NCBI RefSeq assembly: GCF_001280005.1
Contig: NZ_LGDW01000499.1
Span: 1 to 28,560 of the forward strand
Length of the DNA: 28,560 nt
Direction: 5' to 3'
Source of the DNA: Streptomyces sp. NRRL WC-3618
GTDB taxonomy: Bacteria; Actinomycetota; Actinomycetes; Streptomycetales; Streptomycetaceae
The notes beneath the pieces were generated by a model that ran no database searches, had not been told where the DNA came from, and saw nothing but the letters and a program-made list of their open reading frames with translations. The translations under genes and the position numbers were made by a program. Shown here one piece after another: positions 8,846 to 15,809 of the stretch (positions are counted from its first letter, which is position 1; each line of letters starts with the position of its first letter).

Positions 8846-8868
8846 TGTCACATCTTCGGATGCTCGTC
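8846..8868 (+). promoter_or_regulatory. Candidate ECF41 promoter upstream of the NAD(P)-binding gene
   Basis: TGTCACA at 8846-8852 followed by CGTC at 8865-8868, between the sigma-factor stop and the next start. Known ECF41 targets use a TGTCACA -35 and a CGTC -10. Here the gap between the two elements is 12 bases, shorter than I expect for an ECF promoter, so the -10 assignment is uncertain while the -35 is a good match. Confidence 0.45.
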
Positions 8869-8933
8869 GGTTCCCAGCGGGTGACGGGCGCTCCACCGGG
8901 GAGTGCCCGCCCACCGAAGGGACGACAACTGCG

Positions 8934-9680
8934 ATGACCACGATCCTGGTGACGGGCGGCACCGGAACGCTCGGCCGGCGCCTCACCGAGCGGCTGCGTG
9001 CGGACGGGCACGAGGTGAGAGGGCTGAGCCGGCACTCCCGGCCTTACGCCGTGGATCTGCGCGAGGGCACCGGGCTGGCCGCTGCCGTCGCGGGCGTAGA
9101 CACGGTCGTGCACTGTGCGACCAACCCGCGCGGCGGCGACGAGCAGGCGGCACGCCATCTGATCGAGGCGGCCCGCCGCGCCGGGGTACGGCATCTGGCG
9201 TACATCTCGATCGTCGGCGTCGACCGGGTGCCGCTTGGCTACTACCGGACCAAGCTTGCCGTCGAAAACCTGATCGAGGAGTCGGGGCTCGGCTGGACCG
9301 TGCTGCGCACGACGCAGTTCCACGACCTGGTGCTGCAGTTCCTCCAGGGCTCGGCGAATCTCCCGGTCATTCTGCTCCCCGCGCAGGTCGCTGACCAGCC
9401 GATCGAGGTGGAGGAGGTCGCCGCCTACCTGGCCGAGCTCGCAACCGGGGCGCCCGCGGGGCGGGTGCCGGACATGGGCGGCCCCGTGGTCCGGACGTTT
9501 CCGGAGTTGGCCCGGGCCTATCTGCGCGCAAGCGGACGACGCCGTCCCGTGCTGAACGTGCGCCTGCCCGGCAAGGCCTACCGCGAGTTCCGGGCGGGCG
9601 GGCATCTGACGCCGGAGCGGGCCGTGGGTAAGGTCACGTTCGAGCAGTTCCTGGCGGGACGTTTTCCTGCGCGAGGCTGA
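8934..9680 (+). CDS. NAD(P)-binding NmrA/SDR-like protein, probable ECF41 target
   Basis: A 248-residue atypical short-chain dehydrogenase. The Rossmann motif TGGTGTLGRRL lies at residues 7-17 (GxxGxxG). VVHCATNPRGG follows, as in NmrA/epimerase-like proteins. LAYISIVGVDRVPLGYYRTK contains the YxxxK pair, but without the full classical catalytic set. The family includes redox-sensing proteins and sugar epimerase relatives; the reaction here cannot be predicted. It is the direct neighbour of the ECF41 sigma factor (117 bases apart, same strand) and is likely its main target, given the TGTCACA element in the gap. The ribosome site is weak (GGGA about 11 bases before ATG). A hairpin follows the stop. 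Confidence 0.88.
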   Translation: MTTILVTGGTGTLGRRLTERLRADGHEVRGLSRHSRPYAVDLREGTGLAAAVAGVDTVVHCATNPRGGDEQAARHLIEAARRAGVRHLAYISIVGVDRVPLGYYRTKLAVENLIEESGLGWTVLRTTQFHDLVLQFLQGSANLPVILLPAQVADQPIEVEEVAAYLAELATGAPAGRVPDMGGPVVRTFPELARAYLRASGRRRPVLNVRLPGKAYREFRAGGHLTPERAVGKVTFEQFLAGRFPARG

Positions 9681-9688
9681 CGCCGGGA

Positions 9689-9736
9689 TGGGGGCGCGTG
9701 CCGGGCGGCGTGAGGGCATGCCCCCACGAGCTGGGG
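9689..9736 (+). terminator. Probable terminator after the NAD(P)-binding gene
   Basis: TGGGGGC (9689-9695) can pair with GCCCCCA (9720-9726), and CCCCA-CGAGC-TGGGG (9722-9736) forms an alternative small hairpin. It starts 8 bases after the stop. Confidence 0.4.
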
Positions 9737-9796
9737 TGAGCCCCCACACGTGAGATCCGGCTTCGGACCTGCGGGCCGGTCCGTTAGAACGCCAAC

Positions 9797-9979
9797 GTGG
9801 CGCATGCGGAACTTACTCATGAAGAATGGGAGTTGATCGGGCCATTCCTGTCGATAGGCAGGTTCGGCCCATACCCGCAAGTTGGGGTCGAGGTGATTCA
9901 GCGGGTGGCCTCCTGCGCGGGGCTGGAGTGGGCGATGCCGTTGGCGGGCGTCTTGAGCACGCGCGGCAGGTGGACGTGA
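9797..9979 (+). pseudogene. IS5-family transposase N-terminal fragment
   Basis: The frame from GTG 9797 reads ELTHEEWELIGPFL followed by GRFGPYPQ, the usual N-terminus of Streptomyces IS5-family (IS1647-like) transposases. After PYPQ (about base 9886) the expected continuation is lost, and the frame stops at 9979. Only about 30 codons are recognisable, so it is an inactive scar. No terminal inverted repeat was identified. Confidence 0.65.
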
Positions 9980-9990
9980 AGGTGCTCGAC
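9950..9990 (-). repeat. Repeat segment left of the barstar gene (pairs with 10527-10567)
   Basis: These 41 bases are about 80 percent identical to 10527-10567 in the same orientation. On the minus strand both read a similar peptide, (V/I)EH(L/M)H(V/A)HLPRVLKT. Several differences are synonymous in that frame, which suggests a once-coding minus-strand segment. The protein family is not recognised. Confidence 0.5.
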
Positions 9991-10122
9991 TTCGACCTGA
10001 CGGCCGCGGTCGCGGAGCACGCGGGCAGGATTTCGGTGAGGCCGCCGGCACTTTTCCGGACTAAGCGGAGGCGGCCAGAATCGAGGGGACGCAGCCGCGG
10101 AGCCGCACGTATCCTCCGAGCC

Positions 10123-10509
10123 GTGACACCGACATACGTGCTGGACGGCAGGCAGATCAGAACGCTGGAGGACTTCTGGCGAGTCATCGGCGAAGCGATC
10201 AACGGTCCGGGGGGCTACTTCGGTCGAAACCTCGACGCCTTCGCTGACTGCCTCAGCGGTGGCCTCGGAGCGCCCGACGACGATGACTACGTGGTTGAGT
10301 GGCGCGACCATCAGGTGTCTCGCCGGCATCTCGGCTATCCGGAGACAGCTCGCCAGCTCGAGATCCGGTTGTCACGCTGTCACCCCACGAACCGCCCCTC
10401 TGTCGGCGCCGACCTTGCCGCAGCAAGAGATGGACGCGGATCCACGGTTTTCGATTGGCTGGTCGAGATCTTCGACGATCGCGCCCCTGGCGTCCTGCGA
10501 CTCCAGTGA
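10123..10509 (+). CDS. Barstar-family protein (RNase inhibitor-like)
   Basis: A 128-residue protein similar to barstar, the intracellular inhibitor of barnase-type RNases. Characteristic pieces are YVLDGRQIRTLEDFWRVIGEAI at residues 5-26 and GPGGYFGRNLDAFADCLSGGLG at about 28-49. The latter holds the GRNLDAL-like loop where barstar contacts its RNase. A VEWRDH segment follows and the protein ends FDWLVEIFDDRAPGVLRLQ. GTG 10123 gives the usual short N-terminus before the first strand; no strong ribosome site is seen. No barnase-like RNase lies on either side, so this is an orphan antidote. It sits between two related 41-base segments and near IS fragments, so transfer or rearrangement is likely. 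It could protect against a foreign toxin or partner a distant RNase; that is inference. Confidence 0.85.
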   Translation: MTPTYVLDGRQIRTLEDFWRVIGEAINGPGGYFGRNLDAFADCLSGGLGAPDDDDYVVEWRDHQVSRRHLGYPETARQLEIRLSRCHPTNRPSVGADLAAARDGRGSTVFDWLVEIFDDRAPGVLRLQ

Positions 10510-10526
10510 CCGGTCACGAGGACGCC

Positions 10527-10567
10527 GTCTTCAGCACGCGGGGGAGATGGGCGTGCATGTGCTCGAT
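10527..10567 (-). repeat. Repeat segment right of the barstar gene (pairs with 9950-9990)
   Basis: Second member of the pair flanking the barstar gene. On the minus strand the frame reads IEHMHAHLPRVLKT. It lies 18 bases after the barstar stop, and the 46-nt-family core follows at 10647-10672. Confidence 0.5.
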
Positions 10568-10646
10568 CGTGGTCTCCCGGCCCAGGTCACCGATGCGTTG
10601 GCCGATGATTTGGACCAAACCGCAGGCCCTATGGCGGCCGCCGGTT

Positions 10647-10672
10647 CTCTCGCCCATTGCGAGCTGTTGCTC
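10647..10672. repeat. 46-nt dispersed repeat family, partial copy B
   Basis: The 26-base core CTCTCGCC...GCGAGCTGTTGCTC matches the first half of the copies at 5279 and 12537. The second half is absent here. It is located between the barstar gene and the broken winged-helix gene. Confidence 0.55.
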
Positions 10673-10763
10673 CAGAGGACCGCATAGCCGCGGTTCAAGC
10701 GGCTGATCAACGCGCAGGGGCAGCACTAGGCCCTGGCTCCGAGGGGGGGAGCAGGGCCGTCGG

Positions 10764-11062
10764 TCAGGGCGGGCTCTCGTGTGAGGTGAACACTTCCAGC
10801 AGTTCCCGGACGGGCACGTCTGCCTCTGCTGGATGACGGAGGGTGCCGTCCAGGCAGAGGATGTAGCCGTGCGCCGTCCTTCGCGCTCGCGGCGCATGTA
10901 GCCGGCCTGTTCGAGGTCGGTGACGATGCTCAGCGCCCTGCGTTCGGTGATGCGGCAGACCGCGGCGATGTCGCGGAGCCGGGTGGCAGGGTCGCGTGCG
11001 ATGGCGACCAGTACGCGGGCGTGGTTGGTGAGGAATTGCCACTGCCCAGCCTGCTCGCTCAC
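10764..11062 (-). pseudogene. Winged helix-turn-helix (MarR-like) regulator with a single-base frameshift
   Basis: The first frame from GTG 11062 reads a typical small actinobacterial winged-helix regulator: FLTNHARVLVAIARDP, LRDIAAVCRITERRAL, then DLEQAGYMRREREGR. After base about 10875 the homologous continuation (HGYILCLDG, TLRHPAEADVPVRELLEVFTSHE) is in another frame and ends at 10764. One missing C around 10866-10876 explains the shift. Repaired, the protein would be about 99 residues, the normal length for the group. A good ribosome site (AAGGGACGGAG) precedes the GTG. The lesion is a single base in an otherwise intact gene, so either a recent mutation or a sequencing error is possible. 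Confidence 0.75.
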
Positions 11063-11176
11063 GGCTCCGTCCCTTCAGCTCTGCAAACACCGTCAGAGCC
11101 ATCCTTGCGAAAACCATTGGCGCCCGGCTTGCTCCGCTGATGGACTGACGTCTGCCGCGTGACGGAGGTAGTGGTT

Positions 11177-11932
11177 GTGACAGGCTATGACGTGCTTGCC
11201 GAGGTGTACGAATGGCTCATCTCGGATGCAAAGTTGCCTCCAGCCGAGTTCGCTGCGTCGTTCGACGACGTCCTCAATCTCCTGCCGTCGAACGCTCACG
11301 TCCTCGACTGTTCGTGCGGAACCGGACAGTTGGCAGTTGGCCTCGCCGGTCGTGGCATGCAGGTTGCCGCAACTGACGCCAGCGAGGCGATGGTTCGCCG
11401 GACTGGAGAGTTGTCTGAGGAGTTCGGGGCGTCCGTCCGGGCCGTACGGGCGAACTGGGACGAGTTGCCCGACCATTTCCAGGACAACACGTTCGACATG
11501 GTGTTCTGCGTTGGCAACTCGCTTCACCATGCCGCGGGCGCGACAGGCAGGGGTGCTGCTCTGGAGTCGATGTCACGGCTTCTGCGCCCCGGCGGGCGCT
11601 TGGTACTCACATCCCGCACTTGGGAACTCGTGAGGGCCAGAGGTTCCCGGCTGGAGATCAGTGACCGACTCGTCCGCCGGAACGGTCGCGATGCCGTCGT
11701 GGTCTACCGCTGGGAGATTGCGCCGCATTGGGAGGAGGAGCACCACATCGAAATTGCGATCGCGCAAGTTGATGGGACCGGGTTGGTTCTTGTCCGCTCG
11801 GAACTGCTGTCCTGCTGGCCCTACCGGTACGAGGAACTCGAAGTCGAGCTGCACCGGGTCGGACTCCAAACGGAACTGAGCACGTTCGATCTTGAGGCCG
11901 AGAACTACATGGTGGTCGCGAGCAAGGTATAA
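11177..11932 (+). CDS. Class I SAM-dependent methyltransferase
   Basis: A 251-residue methyltransferase with a Rossmann fold. Motif I, VLDCSCGTGQLAVGLA, lies near residues 41-56. The acidic motif II residue is in ATDASEAMV, motif III is near FDMVFCVGNSLHH, and the motif after it is LRPGGRLVLTSRTWE. Relatives include small-molecule methyltransferases of the glycine/sarcosine type, but no substrate can be named. I chose GTG 11177 because GGAGG at 11164-11168 is ideally spaced; GTG 11159 would place that sequence inside the gene. The start is divergent from the broken winged-helix gene (115 bases apart), which might once have regulated it. The stop is followed directly by mobile-element debris. 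Confidence 0.88.
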   Translation: MTGYDVLAEVYEWLISDAKLPPAEFAASFDDVLNLLPSNAHVLDCSCGTGQLAVGLAGRGMQVAATDASEAMVRRTGELSEEFGASVRAVRANWDELPDHFQDNTFDMVFCVGNSLHHAAGATGRGAALESMSRLLRPGGRLVLTSRTWELVRARGSRLEISDRLVRRNGRDAVVVYRWEIAPHWEEEHHIEIAIAQVDGTGLVLVRSELLSCWPYRYEELEVELHRVGLQTELSTFDLEAENYMVVASKV

Positions 11933-11939
11933 ACACCGG

Positions 11940-12134
11940 ACTCTCAGTCCCTGGCCGGACCACGCGGTTGCTCGGTGGATCACCGCGTCCGTCGTACTCG
12001 CCGACGACCCTGGTGCTGTTGTCGGTTCGCCGGTCCAGCTCGGTGCGGAGTTCGTGGATGACCTGGGCATAGACGGCGACGCGCTCGCGAACCCGGTCGT
12101 TGTCCTCCCGCAGCCTGGGCGGCGGCTTCGGCAT
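11940..12134 (-). pseudogene. Coiled-coil fragment of a recombinase-associated protein (DUF6262/TnpC-like)
   Basis: The minus-strand frame reads RLREDNDRVRERVAVYAQVIHELRTEL, a charged coiled coil like the end of the small third protein that accompanies Tn554-type tyrosine recombinases in Streptomyces. It is cut off at the methyltransferase stop and joined upstream to the recombinase N-terminus by an internal deletion. The assignment rests on composition and context, so it is tentative. Confidence 0.35.
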
Positions 12135-12186
12135 CTACTGCGCGGGCGGGCAGATGCTGGAACGCGGGCGGAATGCCGTTCGCCTC

Positions 12187-12467
12187 GGACTTCCGGCGGC
12201 GTACTTCCTTCGCGTGCCAGCGCTCGCGTTGCGCATCCGCGCCGAGGCGAAGAACCCGTTGACCTCCGGCACCGACCAACCATCGGCCCGCAGCAGCACC
12301 GGCTGTCCCATCTGCGTACCGTGCGCGTGCGCCCACTCCGCCAGCGTCGGCAGGCCCGCCAGCACCGGATCGGCCGCGTACCACGGCACCTCCCGCCGCG
12401 GGTCGCACCAATGCACCTGCCACCGCACCAACGGACCGGCTTCCACCTCAAGTTCATCGATTATCAA
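12187..12467 (-). pseudogene. Tyrosine recombinase N-terminal fragment, copy 1
   Basis: A minus-strand frame from TTG 12467 reads an integrase-like N-terminus containing EWAHAHGTQMGQPVLLRADG and NGFFASARMRNASAGTRRKYA, the start of a SAM-like core-binding domain. Homology ends at KYA (about 12187), where a deletion junction joins unrelated sequence. The catalytic domain is absent. Bases 12187-12345 are nearly identical to 15610-15763. The gene-free interval 11933-12867 otherwise holds the coiled-coil fragment, the 38-nt element end and the 46-nt repeat. Nothing is recognised in 12590-12867. Confidence 0.7.
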
Positions 12468-12491
12468 CGAGTGAACACACAGGAACCCACA

Positions 12492-12529
12492 GTCACTGAA
12501 ATCCCAGCAACAGTTGCTTGTGGCTAGAG
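12492..12529 (-). repeat. 38-nt recombinase-element end, copy 1 (copy 2 at 15771-15808)
   Basis: Thirty-eight bases starting GTCACTGAAATCCCAG and ending GTGGCTAGAG match 15771-15808 with one difference. They contain the palindrome AGCAAC-A-GTTGCT. Similarity between the two loci stops exactly after GGCTAGAG, so this is probably the outer end of the element, upstream of the recombinase start. Confidence 0.65.
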
Positions 12530-12536
12530 GTCAGTT

Positions 12537-12582
12537 CTCTCGCCTATCCCGAGTTGTTGCTTCCGGCGTTAATCGATCACGG
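12537..12582. repeat. 46-nt dispersed repeat, copy C
   Basis: Full-length copy beginning 7 bases outside the 38-nt element end. It may be part of the element or its insertion target. See the copies at 5279-5324 and 10647-10672. Confidence 0.6.
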
Positions 12583-12867
12583 TTCAGCGGCCGTCCCCGC
12601 GTAGCCCGGCGGTGCCGAACTCGCCCTGGTTATGGCTTGAGGGCGGTAGGTCCTGTGCCAGTGAACGCCCGACTCCTGGAAAGTAGTTGAGGTACAGGAA
12701 ATCCCGGTGAGATTGATCTGCACACCGGCGAGCCGCGATTGTGAGCCGCCTCCACGGCCAGCACCCGCACGGACAAGCCGCTGCTGACGTTCAAGCAGAT
12801 CGCCGTGGTGGTCGCGTGGACCGTGGACGCATGAGTGACGCAGCCACGGCGCCGACTACGACGCTCC

Positions 12868-13761
12868 TCACAGGGCCAGCGCGGTTCGCGCCAGTCCGCG
12901 GAGCCAGGCGTGGGCGTGATCGGTGTCGTAGCGCTGATGCCATGACAGGTATATCGGTGCCGACGGCAGTTCGAGCGGGAGGGGGAGCACGACCAGGCCG
13001 AGGTCGGCGACCGCTGACCGCGTGGTGGCTTCGGGGACGCTGATCAGGATGTCGGAGCCGCGCGCGAACTCCAGAGCGGCCCCTTCCGTGGGCGCGGTCG
13101 CCACCACACGGCGGGTGAGGCCGAGCCGGGCGAGGGCGTCGTCGATGGCGTTGGTGAGGTTTCCACGTCGCGAGACGGTGACGTGTTCAGCGTCGGCGTA
13201 CTGCTGTGCGGTGAGGGTCCTGACGCGGGTGAGGGGGTGCCCCTGCCTCGCGACGACGACGAGGCGGGTCTCGCCCACGTTCTCGGCACGGATGTCCGGT
13301 GCGCTCGGGCGGTTGGAGTTCGCCTCCAGGTCGACCTCGCCGCGCCGCAACTCGGGGGTGTCGATGCTCGATTCCGCGACGAAGCGCAGTCGCACGCCTG
13401 GCGCCTGTCCGCGCACGGCCGCGAGCAGTGCGGGGCCACTCAAGGCGACGAGGGAATCGTGCCAGCGGAGTGTGAACGTGCGCTCGAGCGTTGCCAGATC
13501 GAGTTCACGGCTCGGTGCCAGCACCCCCTGGACCTGGTGCAGCAGCTCGTGCACCTGTTCCCGGACGGCGATCGCATACGGCGTCGGGGTCATCGTGCGG
13601 CCGGTGCGCACGAGGATCTGATCCCCGGTCGTGCGCCGGATCCGGCCCAGACTCCGGCTCATCGCGGGGGCGGTGACGTGCAGGCGCGCCGCCGCCCCGG
13701 CCACACTGCCCTCCTCCAGCAGCGCGTCGAGCGCGGCGAGCAGGTTCAAATCCAATTGCAT
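12868..13761 (-). CDS. LysR-family transcriptional regulator
   Basis: A regulator of about 297 residues. The LysR winged helix-turn-helix is at residues 1-60 (MQLDLNLLAALDALLEEGSVAGAAARLHVTAPAMSRSLGRIR). The effector-binding domain follows from about residue 90 and includes GEVDLEANSN and SDILISVPE. ATG 13761 gives the standard LysR N-terminus; ATG 13788 would add nine residues, and neither has a good ribosome site. It is transcribed divergently from the phosphatase-like and F420-reductase-like genes, the usual LysR arrangement, so it probably controls them. An interrupted inverted repeat with arms TTCAAAT...TGCATGT and ACATGCATTTGAA lies across the start region and could be its site. The inducer is unknown. 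Confidence 0.92.
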   Translation of the reverse strand: MQLDLNLLAALDALLEEGSVAGAAARLHVTAPAMSRSLGRIRRTTGDQILVRTGRTMTPTPYAIAVREQVHELLHQVQGVLAPSRELDLATLERTFTLRWHDSLVALSGPALLAAVRGQAPGVRLRFVAESSIDTPELRRGEVDLEANSNRPSAPDIRAENVGETRLVVVARQGHPLTRVRTLTAQQYADAEHVTVSRRGNLTNAIDDALARLGLTRRVVATAPTEGAALEFARGSDILISVPEATTRSAVADLGLVVLPLPLELPSAPIYLSWHQRYDTDHAHAWLRGLARTALAL

Positions 13762-13797
13762 GTGAGTAATTCTAACCGTGCCTGACATGCATTTGAA
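13745..13797. promoter_or_regulatory. Inverted repeat at the LysR start, possible operator
   Basis: Left arm TTCAAATccaatTGCATGT (13745-13763) and right arm ACATGCATTTGAA (13785-13797) are inverted copies, the left arm carrying a five-base insertion. The AT-rich stretch stands out from the GC-rich surroundings and overlaps the start of the LysR gene. Autoregulation is inferred. Confidence 0.4.
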
Positions 13798-13900
13798 GTT
13801 AATCGCCGGGCTGCCTACCGTTGAGGCGAAAGCGCAAGAAGTAACGCGCAGTTCGGCCCTCGACCGGCCTCAGCACCCCTCCTCAGACGGGAATACCGCC

Positions 13901-14719
13901 ATGTCCGAAACGCTTCAGACCACCGACGTCGCCGCCTCCGACGCCGACCTGCTCGCCCAGACCGCGATCGCCGTGCGTGAGGCGGGTTCGGCGCTGCGCG
14001 AGCGCTTCGGCGAGGTGGTCCGCTACCAGAGCCGCGAAGAGCTGATGCGCGCGCTGGCCGTCAACGACGACGCGGCTCTCGACATCCTGCGTCCCCGTCT
14101 CACGAGCCTGCGTCCGCAGGCCGGCTGGGTGGAGGACGAACTGGACGGCGGGGCGCTGCCGGCCGGCGAGTGGTGGGTCGTGGATCCGGCCGAGGGCAAC
14201 GTCAACCACCTGCACGCCCTGCCGGAGTGGGCGGTGACCGCCACCCTCGTGCGGGAGAATCAGCCGGTGCTCACCGCAGTGCACCTGCCGTTGACCGGCG
14301 AGACCTACACCGCGCTCACCGGCGCGGGCGCCCACCTCGACGGCCGGCCGCTGCACGTCTCCCAGACCGCCGACCTCGGCCTGAGCATCGTGGCCACCAG
14401 CCAGGCCCGGCCGGACGAGGACGAAAAGGTCGTGCGGCGGGTCGGCTCCTCGATCACCGCGATGCTCTTCGACGCGCTCGTCGTCCGCGTCGCCGTGCCC
14501 GCGACCCTGCACCTGCTGAACGTAGCCGCCGGCCGGATCGACGCCTTCTGGCAGTTCGCCGGCGCCCGCGCGGACCTGCTTCCCGGAGCGCTGCTCGTCA
14601 CCGAGGCCGGCGGACGGATCTCCGACGCCGAAGGCCGCCCCTGGACCCCCCAGAGCCAGAGCTTTGTGGCCGCCGCGCCGGGCGTCCACGCCGAGGCCGT
14701 GTCCACGCTCTCGCGCTGA
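13901..14719 (+). CDS. Inositol monophosphatase-family protein with altered metal-site motif
   Basis: A 272-residue member of the inositol monophosphatase/FBPase fold. Acidic residues VEDE at 77-80 occupy the place of the usual GEE. The motif that normally reads DP-(I/L)-DG-T-x-N is here DPAEGNVN (95-102), so the second metal-binding Asp is Glu98 and the Thr is Asn100. The C-terminal motif retains GARADLLPGALLVTEAGG (221-238), where D225 replaces the usual WD pair. The protein may hydrolyse a different phosphate ester or have lost activity. I chose ATG 13901 because GGGAAT precedes it and homology starts there. It is divergent from the LysR gene and followed after 43 bases by the F420-reductase-like gene, probably in one operon. 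Confidence 0.82.
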   Translation: MSETLQTTDVAASDADLLAQTAIAVREAGSALRERFGEVVRYQSREELMRALAVNDDAALDILRPRLTSLRPQAGWVEDELDGGALPAGEWWVVDPAEGNVNHLHALPEWAVTATLVRENQPVLTAVHLPLTGETYTALTGAGAHLDGRPLHVSQTADLGLSIVATSQARPDEDEKVVRRVGSSITAMLFDALVVRVAVPATLHLLNVAAGRIDAFWQFAGARADLLPGALLVTEAGGRISDAEGRPWTPQSQSFVAAAPGVHAEAVSTLSR

Positions 14720-14762
14720 CCGCGCACTACAACCCGCACGCCCACGGAAGGACCAGATCATC

Positions 14763-15359
14763 ATGACCAAGATCGCAGTTCTCGGAAACGGCCGCGTCGG
14801 CGGCAACCTGGCCGCAGCCCTCGCCCGGGCAGGACACGAAGTGACAGTGGCGGACCGCACGCCGGGCACCGCCGCCGACGCCGCCCGGACTGCCCGGATC
14901 GTCATCAACGCCACCCCGGGCGCCGGCTCGCTGGACCGGCTCGCCGCTCTGCGCGAAGAACTCCGGGACAAGATCCTCGTCGACGTCTCCAACGCCACCA
15001 CCGACGGACCGGACGGACTGCCCGCCGATCTGATCTACCCCGGCTCGAGCCTGGCCGAACAGCTCCAGAAGGCGCTCCCCGAAACGCGCGTCGTCAAGAC
15101 ACTCAACACCATGCTCTTCCCGGTGATGACCTCGCCGGACACGCTCGCCCAGACACCGACTGTGTTCCTCTCCGGCGAGGACGCGCAGGCCAAGCAGAGC
15201 GTCCGCGAACTGCTCACCGACCTCGGCTGGCAAAAGGAATGGATCACCGACCTCGGCGGGATCCGGACCGCCCGCGCCACAGAGGCCGCGATCCTGTTCG
15301 TACCTCACGTCATCCGTTCCACCGGATTCACACCCTTCGCGATCTCAATCGCCCGCTGA
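14763..15359 (+). CDS. NAD(P)-binding protein, F420-dependent NADP oxidoreductase-like
   Basis: A 198-residue single-domain Rossmann protein. The N-terminus MTKIAVLGNGRVGGNLAAALARAGHEV carries a G-x-G-x-x-G dinucleotide motif. The middle matches NADPH-dependent F420 reductase-type proteins (IVINATPGAG, VVKTLNTMLFPVM, then a conserved SGEDAQAKQ region). F420 chemistry is typical of actinobacteria, but relatives also act on other substrates, so cofactor use is not proven. A clear ribosome site (GGAAGG) lies before ATG 14763. It forms a likely operon with the preceding phosphatase-like gene under the LysR regulator. The similarity to mobile-element remnants starts soon after its stop. Confidence 0.85.
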   Translation: MTKIAVLGNGRVGGNLAAALARAGHEVTVADRTPGTAADAARTARIVINATPGAGSLDRLAALREELRDKILVDVSNATTDGPDGLPADLIYPGSSLAEQLQKALPETRVVKTLNTMLFPVMTSPDTLAQTPTVFLSGEDAQAKQSVRELLTDLGWQKEWITDLGGIRTARATEAAILFVPHVIRSTGFTPFAISIAR

Positions 15360-15509
15360 CTGTCGAGCTGCGCCGGCTGGAGGTAGCCGGAGCCGGCGCG
15401 TGGCATGGATGGGTTCCCGGTGGGACACGATCGTGGGATGTACTGTCCGACTTGGTGGCGGAGTCGACGTTGACCTAGGGGCGTCAGGCACAGACTCTCG
15501 CCTCGTCAG

Positions 15510-15764
15510 TCATCCGCCAGAACTGAACCCGGTGACGTCCTCTTCGCCGGCGTCGTGCCAAGCCCGGCCCGCCGCATCAAGGAACCCCAGCCAGACCGCT
15601 ACCGCAAAGGCGTACTTCCTCCGCGTGCCCGCGCTCGCGTTACGCATCCGCGCTGAGGCGAAGAACCCGTTGACCTCCGGCACCGACCAACCATCGGCCC
15701 GCAGCAGCACCGGCTGTCCCATCTGCGTGCCGTGCGCGTGCGCCCACTCCGCCGGCGTCGGCCC
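15510..15764 (-). pseudogene. Tyrosine recombinase N-terminal fragment, copy 2
   Basis: The minus strand reads the same integrase N-terminus as at 12187-12467 but keeps more of the downstream part: after TRRKYA it continues AFAVAVWLGFLDAAGRAWHDAGEEDVTGF, the usual SAM-like core-binding helices, and stops at 15510. About 140 bases containing the start codon are deleted on the other side (corresponding to about 12350-12490). The fragment is therefore inactive and was damaged independently of copy 1. The stretch 15360-15925 holds only this fragment, the 38-nt end and the 112-nt repeat. Confidence 0.75.
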
Positions 15765-15770
15765 CTCACC

Positions 15771-15808
15771 GTCACTGAAATCCCAGCAACAGTTGGTTGT
15801 GGCTAGAG
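15771..15808 (-). repeat. 38-nt recombinase-element end, copy 2
   Basis: Matches 12492-12529 with one mismatch (GTTGGT for GTTGCT, spoiling the palindrome). The 112-nt repeat begins two bases later. Confidence 0.65.
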
Positions 15809-15809
15809 A

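Noticed and set aside
8031..9749. Minus-strand open frame of 572 codons opposite the ECF41 and NAD(P)-binding genes
   Set aside because: Spans two well-supported genes on the other strand and shows no domain.
12741..12836. Short plus-strand reading ending KPLLTFKQIAVVVAWTVDA
   Set aside because: Looks like it could be the end of a lost gene, but is too short and without a recognisable family to call.
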